This document shows positions 55,960 through 64,000 of a stretch of DNA of 64,000 nt, one piece after another. Under the pieces are notes generated by a model. That model was given only the letters and a program-made list of their open reading frames with translations, made no database searches and had not been told where the DNA came from. The first letter of the stretch is position 1, and each line of letters begins with the position of its first letter. A program made the position numbers and the translations under genes. The stretch comes from Choanephora cucurbitarum (lineage: Eukaryota; Mucoromycota; Mucoromycetes; Mucorales; Choanephoraceae): assembly GCA_025331435.1 (NCBI GenBank), contig JAIWNI010000031.1:62001-126000 (forward strand). Direction: 5' to 3'.

Positions 55960-58900
55960 TTAGTTTTTGGCCTCTGTAATAAATGACTATAAAGAAAAAA
56001 AAAAAGACAGATAAGCAAAAAAAAAAAAAAAAAAACTAGGGCCTTAAGAGGATCATATAGAGACTTACCTGGAAATACTTTTTGAATTGTCTACCTTCAT
56101 ATTGTTGAATAGCTTGGCAGTATCTTTCTGCTGTTTCAGGTGGACATTGAATGGAAGGGAAGAATACCTTCTTCATATATTCTATAAAATCATTGCCTTG
56201 TTTGACACACATGGCCTTTTGAATACTTGTCATTTCACCGAAAACCTATTTATATAGACATTAGATAACACCTAAAAAGTAAGAAATAAACCAATTACCA
56301 AAATAGATTGTCCATCAGCTAAATTAAAGGCTGAGCTCATGGGCACAGAGAAAGTGATGGGTAAGAGTTCATTATATACAAACTGGTCGAATCCTGCAAC
56401 ACTTGTGTTGGTATCTGCTCCACTAGCCCAAGAATTCACCATCTTCAAAAAGACACCAAACGACATCTTTTGAGTAGTAGGATCTGAATTGTCCTTTGCA
56501 AAATGCAAAAAGGTCTGAAGGATCGTGTTGAGGAATCCCAGATTGCGTTCACTAACAAACACCTTTTCTAAATTGGCATTAAACAAACTCAAGATGAAGC
56601 TCAAGTAAGCTTTGCGTAATTCCAATAACAACAGAGCTTCATCTGTGCCAGAAGGCGTTGTGTTCAAGAAGTCAAAGACACGTCTCACCAAAGGCAGCAG
56701 TAATTCATCAATGATAGGCTCAACCATTGGCTTGTACTTGTGAGCAACGAGACCGATAAATGGTAAGAAGTCGACTAATTCGGTCACTTGACATTCTGTC
56801 AAAAGACCGTTGATCAAGTTGGGCAGATAGGCAACAATCTCTGTACCCAAACAAGTAATGAGACGTGCAAAAGTATAGCGCACAGCATCACGAATGACTG
56901 ACATTTGATTATATGCTTGCAAAGCACTTAAAATAATTTCAGTTGCTTGAACAAAGACAACTGTTTGAGGCTGTTGTGTACCGTCTGAAGGTTTTTCTAA
57001 AGTAGGGAAGCCTAGGTAGATAAAGGTTGTCTCAGTTGGCATTCATCTTCTTTACATATTTTTTTTAACTTTACCTTTAGCAACACTACCAATGGCCATA
57101 ATATAGTGATGTACTTGAAGTAAGAATAATTCATCTTCAGGGTTAAATGGTTGAGACAATGAGTTTTGAATTCCATCAACCAAAGGCTGTAAGACAATCT
57201 TGAGATATTCAGTTTGCTTTAAGGCATCCAATGTATCCATCGAGATCAATAGACCAACTGTCTCAAACAGATACAATTGACTATCAAATGTAGAAGCAGC
57301 AGGAATGGGCATACCGTCCATTGTGTTCTGTTCAACTACAGGTTCTGCTTGAATGGTAAGTAAATCACCAATGGATGTCAGCACATTTTCGACATAAGGT
57401 CCCATCTTGGGCTTCAAGTTCTTGACAAAACGTTGGAAAAGATACCAACATCGAGTACGGATTTGCTTGACAGCATGATGTAAACCACGACCATCCACAA
57501 AGGCAGAAAGTGCTTGAGGTAGATGTTCTGGTCGAAGATCAAAGAATTGATAATAACGGTTTAGGTTTTCAAAATACTGCATAGCACATGAGGGGTGAGG
57601 ATAAGCAGAGATATCTAGTGATGCAAAATGAGTCAATAGCCTGTAGTATACACTTTTAGAAAGATACTTTACTTGAAGATACCATCTCAGACACAAGTTC
57701 ACCTAAAGGAGATAATTTGTTGTCTGGAGTAACAAAGATCATAGAGGCCTTTGAGAGTGCTTCACCATAACAATAGACAACATACAGACAAAGTTCAACA
57801 TCACGCCAATCCATCTGTACTCCTGATCTGTATTTGTTGATACTGTCCATCACAAATGAATGGATATAGCCTACATAGAGTTCTTCGTTGATCATGGCAA
57901 TATGTTCAGCAAAAATGCGCAAATTCTATCATCATTTCATAAGTTGATGACCTATCCCATATGCTTTTTTTTTACCTTTCTCATCTCAAAAAAGAGAGCT
58001 TCTTCCTCTGGTTCATCCTCATCTGTATCCCATTCTGTATCATTATCGTATCTTAACTTTATAATCACCACATTCAACAAAGAACCCAAGAATTCATGTT
58101 GACCTTGAGAAAAGGGCTGCATCTGTTTCTTTTGTCGCTTGAACTAATAATAAAGCACGAGTCAGCCAACTGTCTGTTTGGAATTCCAAAACACTCTTCT
58201 TACAAGATAAAGCATATCGTTAACAAAGGGAAAGACAGCGGAAGACGTATCATCGTATTCGTTAGCCAAAAACTTGAGTAAATAAGGTGTGATCTGTTCA
58301 ATCATAGTCCAAGCCTGAGCCTTTCCTTCAGCAGGAAGTGAAGGTTCAGCAAAAATCTTACAGAGCTCAGTACCTAAAGCGTTAATCAAGCGAGCCACAT
58401 ATTCAACAAATTCAGGTTCAGACTAACATCATCAGTTAGCTTCATCAATAGACTTTTTTTTTCTCGATCTTTACCAAATCCAATCTACCCAACATGCTGG
58501 TAATATTCAACATCTGAAGCATATTCAACTTATCCAAAGGCAGCATACCTTTGCTGATCACATCAGCCAAACATTCACAAGCAGAAATACGCAAGTTGAC
58601 ATCTGTCAATAGTTCATACAGAACATTCATGACTTGGTCATTGACAACCAATGCAATATCCATCCATGCAATATAAGATCCAATGTTCTTTAGGGCGAGT
58701 TGTGCAATGTTGGGATTGGTTGATCTGAATTCCTGAAGAAGGTCAAACCAGAATGCAGCAAGCAACTGAATGTCGCCAAGACGCATTGTGTCCTTAATGT
58801 TTGTGTTGCGGAGGACTTCTTCACGGGCGCGAGGAATGTCTAGACGGGCAATTTCTTCGTCAATGCTGATACAGAGTCGCAAAAAGAAATCAGCTGCCTT

Positions 58901-59592
58901 TTCGTGGCTGGGTGAGCCAGCAGGTGTCTTGGCGATGGCAATCATATCCTTAAAAAAGTTGGGCCAAACATTAGGGTATACATGAATGAATAAAAGAGTC
59001 AACAGTTGAGCTGCTTTGTTTCGGATAACTAATACATTGTGTTTAGTTGACAAAAGATCGTCTCTTAAGAAGTCCTCGTTACTTACAAGCTTCTTCAGAT
59101 CCAGCAGATGTGTTGTCCACGAATTCTCGGCGAAGGTATTCCATCATAGTACGTTGAATGTATTCAACTGCGGCATTGTCCAATGTGTTGAATCTGTGGT
59201 CAAATCAGAGAATGAATGGTCGTTTCATTTAGGCTGTGTTTCTTTATGTTTACCTTGTACGTAATGTGTTTTCAACCACTTGAAGAGCAAAGAATCTTGC
59301 TTCAGGAAGACTAAATGAGAGAGGGAGATCGATTGGTTATTGACAGCTGTCACACATAAAAAAATAAAAAAATAACTTACGCCTTTGGCTCCTTCATAAA
59401 CAATTCAATACATAATTGCCAACCTTCATTTGAATTTTTGACTTGTTCACAATATGCGTTTGCCTAATTAAGAAAGTTAATTCACATTACGCGTGATGAG
59501 TTCAATAGGGACTTGTTGAATACCTGTGCTTTCAAGTTAGGATCCACTTGGGGACCCAGTGCGTACATAACAGCCTGTTCAATCTGATCCAT
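55960..59592 (-). CDS. LOS1: exportin-T / Los1-like tRNA exportin
   Basis: Karyopherin that carries mature tRNA out of the nucleus with RanGTP. About ten exons are readable from MDQIEQAVMYALGPQVDPNL (first exon 59592-59524) onward. The N-terminal importin-beta repeats include NAYCEQVKNSNEGWQLCIEL, RFFALQVVENTLRT and the family hallmark FIRNKAAQLLTLLF, followed by TMRLGDIQLLAAFWFDLL and SYIAWMDIALVVND. HEAT-like helices continue to EYMKKVFFPSIQCPPE. The total is roughly 1,000 residues, normal for the family. The last strong donor (GTAAGT at 56068) suggests a final 27-nt exon (55986-55960) ending SFITEAKN. If that intron is retained the protein ends at 56036 with VSLYMILLRP. Identity is firm; the exact C-terminus is not. 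Confidence 0.87.
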
Positions 59593-60601
59593 TTCGGTGA
59601 TGCTTCTATTGAGGTATAAAACTAAGTGTATTACAGTCGAGGAAAAGTTGTTTGTTTTTGAATGTTGCAAAAAAAAAAGATTATTGTTGTTGCTATTGTA
59701 TCTAACGTTGAATAATATTCCTTTTTTTTGGGTTCTTCTCTGCTTAAGATGTAAAAGAAAGAAAGAGGGGAAAGAAGATACACTATCTATTCTTAATACA
59801 AAGAGAGAAGGTGAAAAAGCTACTGTAAGAAACTAGAAAGAAAAAAAGTGTCAAGAGGTAAGCTATTCAAGTAAAAAAAGAAAGAAAGTATATCTCAATA
59901 CAAGCAGAGTAAACTAAAATTTCTTTTGTTGGACTTTGAATTTGTTACTTGAATTTACACTTAATTGGGAAATATTCTATGTGCTTTTTTGGAGTAAAAG
60001 TAACCAATAAAATGTACACAAAAGAGTTTTGATAGAAACAGCATTTCTATAGCCATAAGCTTCGAGAGCACACACATGCCTTGTGCTGTTCAGATTGTGT
60101 CTATTGTAGGTGAATTTGAGGTGCATAGATTGGTTCTTATTGACTCTTCGAGAGATATCGAATGTCTTGTTGATGCTAGGCTTGACTGGCTTATTACCAT
60201 TTAAAATAACTCTACATACTCCCCAAAGAATAAACTTTCATAAGCCATCTAAGCATTGCTTCTCTTCTACCCATATGACTAGTCAACAGTACTAGGCTAT
60301 GGATCTGTTTATTGGCACATGTAACTTACAAATCACTAGTCTAATCGAAACAGTTTTTAATTGAATTTAGAAGGCCTATGCTTAAACAGGTTTGGATGAG
60401 TACAAGGAAGAAATAAATTTGCATATAAAGTAACAAAATTCAAATGGGCTTTGGAAAAGCTTCGTTCATCTGAGCCCCAATTTTCTAATTATCTTTAAAG
60501 CGCCCTTCTTTCAAACGTTCTTTCCTGTCTTTCCTTTTCTTTCTCTCTCACACACACACGCTCTCTCTCTTTCTTCATCTCTAAACCTATAGTCATTCAC
60601 C
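59593..60601. other. intergenic region between divergent exportin-T and SEC1
   Basis: About 1 kb of AT-rich DNA. Near SEC1 there is a CT-rich leader with (CA)n and (CT)n repeats at 60547-60572, just before ACCATGTCA. A 79-codon ORF at 59597-59836 overlaps the exportin leader and was rejected. Confidence 0.5.
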
Positions 60602-63253
60602 ATGTCAAACCAGATCTCCATGATTGGTATTGACGATATCCTGAAAAAGCGTAAAGATAACAGCACTATGACAACTCTTTGTGTTCCTGAAAATACAGTT
60701 ATATTGACTCTTTCTCTATAGGTTTCTTGGAACTTATCAAGACAGTCAATCCTACTGGAAGATGGAAGTTGGTAGTTGTCGATAGTCTTTCCTCGAAAAT
60801 CCTCAACTCTGCTTGTAAAATGTATGATATTCTTGAAGAAAATGTAATGTATAAAACGTCGCTCTCTTTGTTTGAGAAAACAAAGCTAACTTTTTGTGTG
60901 TAGGTAACATGTAAGTCCCCTCTTTTTTTTTGTAGAAGCGAGCAGTTTCATTGAGCTATATCAAAGTGGTAGAAAACATCGAAAAGCCTAGACAACCTTA
61001 TCCCAGTTATGAAGCCATTTACATCTTGACACCTTGTATCGAGTCTTGTTCTCGTTTAGTCGATGATTTCTCGCGTCCTGAAGGCAAGATGTATGCTGCT
61101 GCTCATGTTCATTTTATTAATGGTAATCAAAGAGAAAGAAAAAGGCCATTTGCTTTGTATTAGTGAGAAACATATCGTTTGACGTTTTCTATACTTTTTT
61201 TTTTCTTTAGCTTTGGAAAACAACACATTCAATGAATTCACTCGACTCTTGACAGCTGCCAATGCAGCTAATGATATCAAGAGTTTGAAGGAAATGTATG
61301 TCGATTTCTTAGGTAAATGGAACAATGATGTATTTGTGTGTGTGCGTTATGCAAAGAAACTCAAAGACCCAAAAAAAAAGTTCGAGAGAACTGTGTGTAT
61401 AGTTTAGATGATGAACGAAAATTTATTCGTCTGTTTGCCAATACTGAACCAAACTCGATCCATACCCAAGCCGAAATTGAAGATATCGCAAAACAGGTAA
61501 CAAATCCATTTACAATTCATTTCGTTTTTGATCTAGATAGTTTCTCTATAAATAGCTTTTGTGTGTCTGTGTTACACTGGGTGAAAATCCTTTGATCCGT
61601 TACCATCGACCATTGGATATCAAGGAGACAGTCAACCGTCGTATTCCTGAACAGCTAGCCAAAGCTGTTCAATCCGAACTGGACAATTTCTGTGCTACCA
61701 ACCCTGAATATCCTGTAAGCTCAAGGTGATGAGAAACATTGACATGTTGCTAACCTTCTGTTCCTTCAAAAAAAAAAAAAAAGCCACCTCGTGATCCACC
61801 ACTTCCAAGTGGTACATTGATCATCTTGGATCGTACAATTGATCCCATTTCACCCTTCCTTCACGAATTTACATACCAGGCAATGATTGCTGATCTATTG
61901 GAAGTTGAAGAGATCCCTACCGGTCTTAAATATGAATACAAATACACTCAGGAAGATGGTACTACACAAGATCAAGAAGTGACACTTGTCGAAGCAGATC
62001 CTGTGTATTGTACTATTCGTCATATGCATATTGCCAATACAACAGACAAGTTGATCAACGATTTCAACGCCTTCGTTAACGAGAACCAAATTGGCGGTTC
62101 GAGTGGTCCCGCAACAGCTGCGAGTTTAAACGATATGAAAAACATTATCTCAAATTTACCTCAGTATCAAGAAATGAAGAGCCGATTCTCTGCTCATATG
62201 AACATTGCCAGTGAATGTATGAGCGAATTCAAATCCCAAAACTTGGAAGAAATCGGTTTGTTGGAACAGGATATGGCTTGTGGTGAAACACCGGAAGGTG
62301 AAAAGCCAACAAATCTGGTTGAGGCACTGGTTCCTATTTTGGATGATCCATTGACAAGTCAGATGGTAAAGACTCGTTTGATCTTGTTGTGGATTGCTAC
62401 CTCGGATGCCATTGACCCTGAAGATCTTGAGCAGTTGATGGCCGTGGCTCGTTTGGAGCAAGAATATAAGGATGCTATCGATAACATCAAGTTTTTGGGC
62501 GTTCAACTCTCCAAGACAGCTAACAAGTTGGGTAAGAAATCCAAAAAGGGATCAAAGAAGAAGGTCAATCCTCAACAAGAAGTACCATTCGATCTATCTC
62601 GTTATGTGCCCGTTGTGAAGCGTATTGTTGAGGGTCATATTGATGGCACTATTGATCAGAGCTTGTTCCCGAACAACATTCGTAATGTGAAGCAACAAAA
62701 CACACGAAAGAACACTGAGGAAGCTGTCAAAGAAGTGCCTAAATTACGAGTCTACAAAACACAATGGCACAAGAAGTCAACGAAGGGAGCAAATGTAAGT
62801 TCATTTAATTTTTTTTTCAAAGAAAATCGGTTGTTGAGTATTGTTGTTAGGCTCCACCCAAACCACCATCGGGACCTCCCATCATTATTTTTATTGTAGG
62901 TGGTATGACATACTCTGAAATTCGTTCTGCCTATGAAATTGCAGAAACTTTTGATCGTGAAGTTTATATTGGTAAGCGGCAAAGACAGCATTTTCTTTGT
63001 TGAATAGAATTCTTAAATGTCTTTTTCTTTTGTAGGTTCCACTCACATTATCACTCCTGATAAGTTTGTAACTGATTTGAGTAAATTGGACAAGAAAGCG
63101 CCACCACCAAAAGGATTGATTCCTCCTTATACAGGCTCTATTCACAAGTCTAACCCAGTCTCAAATCATGCTCAACCAAGCCTCCCCCCTCGTGCTGCTT
63201 CCTCTCTGCCCAACAGCAGCTCAAAGAGTCATAAACTATTAGGAAAATGGTAG
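60602..63253 (+). CDS. SEC1: Sec1/Munc18 family exocytosis protein
   Basis: SM protein that binds plasma-membrane syntaxin/SNARE complexes and drives vesicle fusion, for example at hyphal tips. Ten exons (60602-60650, 60722-60843, 60904-60910, 60967-61122, 61211-61312, 61381-61496, 61556-61714, 61784-62794, 62851-62971, 63036-63253) give 686 residues. Blocks: [109 protein letters not shown], and [20 protein letters not shown] followed by [10 protein letters not shown]. Order and length match Sec1/Munc18-1 rather than Sly1, Vps33 or Vps45. A basic [10 protein letters not shown] insert lies in domain 3a. Exon 3 is read as a 7-nt microexon (see findings); if skipped, a single intron 60844-60935 gives a slightly different segment. 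Confidence 0.92.
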
Positions 63254-63934
63254 AGAGAAAAACGTTTTGAAATCAAAATAAAAAAAAAGATAGGCATGGA
63301 ACTTTTCTTTTTTTTTTGTCTATTTCTGACTATATAACTGTTTGACTATGTCTCTCACATGTTGAAGCAATAAACAGATTTATTTAGCTTTGACTAACCA
63401 CACTATTTGGCAACAGAAAAATGTATGTATGTCTTAGTGGCTTATCGTATAGAGTTAAATCCTTCATCCTTACTGGATGAAAGCAATATACATAATTTTC
63501 CCGAAGACACTATAAGATCTTTGTCTGTTCTAGAATAGAAAGCTGTGTTAAGTGAAGACAACTATGCGCACCTCAGATATTCGTTTGGTGGTACACAGCG
63601 CTTCTGATTTTAGTGATTTTATTGGATCAAGTTGACTTGACTTTACCTGCTTTATGCTGAATAGCTTCTTTGACTAGAACAGCTAGGTATGTTTCATTGA
63701 AACTTAGAAATAACTGAGCATATTCTCTTCATACCACCAACAGAAGATGGACTTGTTTGTAAGATTCATATTGCAATCAGTGCCTGTTGTTCTGAAATTT
63801 CATTTTCTGTACTATAATCTTAAGGCAAAGCCATATTTTCAACAATTGATATGCGCCATAAATATACTACAGTGTCTTGATGTCTTCATTCTGTGGTTTT
63901 TTTTTCTTGGAAGTAAGAACAAAGCTGTTAGATA
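63254..63934. other. intergenic region downstream of SEC1
   Basis: AT-rich, with A- and T-runs in the SEC1 3' flank (63276-63320). A 68-codon Phe/Leu-rich ORF at 63747-63953 runs into the mobile element end and was rejected. Confidence 0.45.
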
Positions 63935-64000
63935 CAGTAGTCGCTCGATTTAAGAGTGTTTGATTTAAGAGTGTGCTCAATATAAGAGTGCAATCCTTCA
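63935..64000 (+). mobile_element. left end of TIR element, same family as the MITE at 46771 (cut by window)
   Basis: Starts CAGTAGTCGCTCGATTTAAG right after a TA dinucleotide (63933-63934). The first 24 bp equal the right-end TIR of the MITE at 46771-46944, and similarity continues to the window end. Three near-copies of a 13-mer ending in AAGAGTG occur at 63946-63958, 63961-63973 and 63978-63990, which look like subterminal transposase-binding repeats. Whether this is another MITE or the autonomous Tc1/pogo-type parent lies beyond the window. Confidence 0.75.

Noticed and set aside
1..64000. tRNA, rRNA, snRNA and CRISPR-like arrays
   Set aside because: I looked for B-box-like motifs, conserved rRNA words and regularly spaced repeats and saw none convincing. 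A tRNAscan-SE and Infernal run would be decisive.

Overview
The window is nuclear DNA of a filamentous fungus, most likely an early-diverging one of the Mucoromycota (Mucorales-like). The reasons are AT-rich intergenic DNA full of poly(A)/poly(T) runs, genes split by many short (about 50-80 nt) GT-AG introns, fungal gene families (VTC-like, PPN1, WOPR, SFP1, SLM1, PCK1, YAR1) and a minor-spliceosome protein that most Dikarya have lost. I assign no genus. Exon joins were read by eye from splice signals, phase and conservation, so single junctions are inferences.

Region by region. 1-8.4 kb (all minus): 5'-terminal part of a long-chain acyl-CoA synthetase, a RAD16-type SNF2/RING DNA-repair ATPase, and a ZIP zinc transporter. 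8.4-10.4 kb: gene-poor, with eroded ORFs. 10.4-16.5 kb: a ChaC glutathione-degrading enzyme converging on a divergent SPX/VTC polyphosphate-polymerase-like protein, the ESCRT-III protein Did2/CHMP1, and a small unknown Ser-rich protein. 18.1-25.9 kb: RanGAP, vacuolar endopolyphosphatase PPN1, intronless ribosomal protein eL22, a YAR1-like ankyrin protein, and a multi-LIM protein. 27.6-37.0 kb: an SFP1-like zinc-finger factor, a universal-stress-protein-fold protein (with an apparent GC-AG intron), a RasGEF with an N-terminal MIT-like segment, a wax-synthase-type MBOAT enzyme, and an SLM1-like BAR/PH protein. 37-40.7 kb: gene desert with decayed coding relics. 40.7-45.5 kb: a DAL5-type MFS transporter and a secreted PI-PLC-like protein. 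45.5-48.8 kb: desert with a 174-bp MITE. 48.8-63.3 kb: a PP2C phosphatase, a WOPR regulator, PEP carboxykinase, STRAP, the U11/U12-25K protein, exportin-T and Sec1. The last 66 bases are the end of a second element of the MITE's family.

Functional links. Two polyphosphate genes (VTC-like and PPN1) lie within 10 kb. Several genes belong to growth and nutrient signalling (SFP1-like, RasGEF, SLM1-like, PP2C, WOPR, PCK1). eL22 and the YAR1-like uS3 chaperone serve ribosome production. RanGAP and exportin-T serve Ran-dependent transport. The most striking arrangement is STRAP (snRNP assembly) and U11/U12-25K (minor spliceosome) head to head with only 122 bp between start codons. I found no dramatic new multi-gene system. 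The notable observations are that pair, very small exons in SEC1 (7 nt) and the acyl-CoA synthetase (16 nt), the GC-AG intron, the catalytically degenerate VTC-like protein, and the TIR element family.
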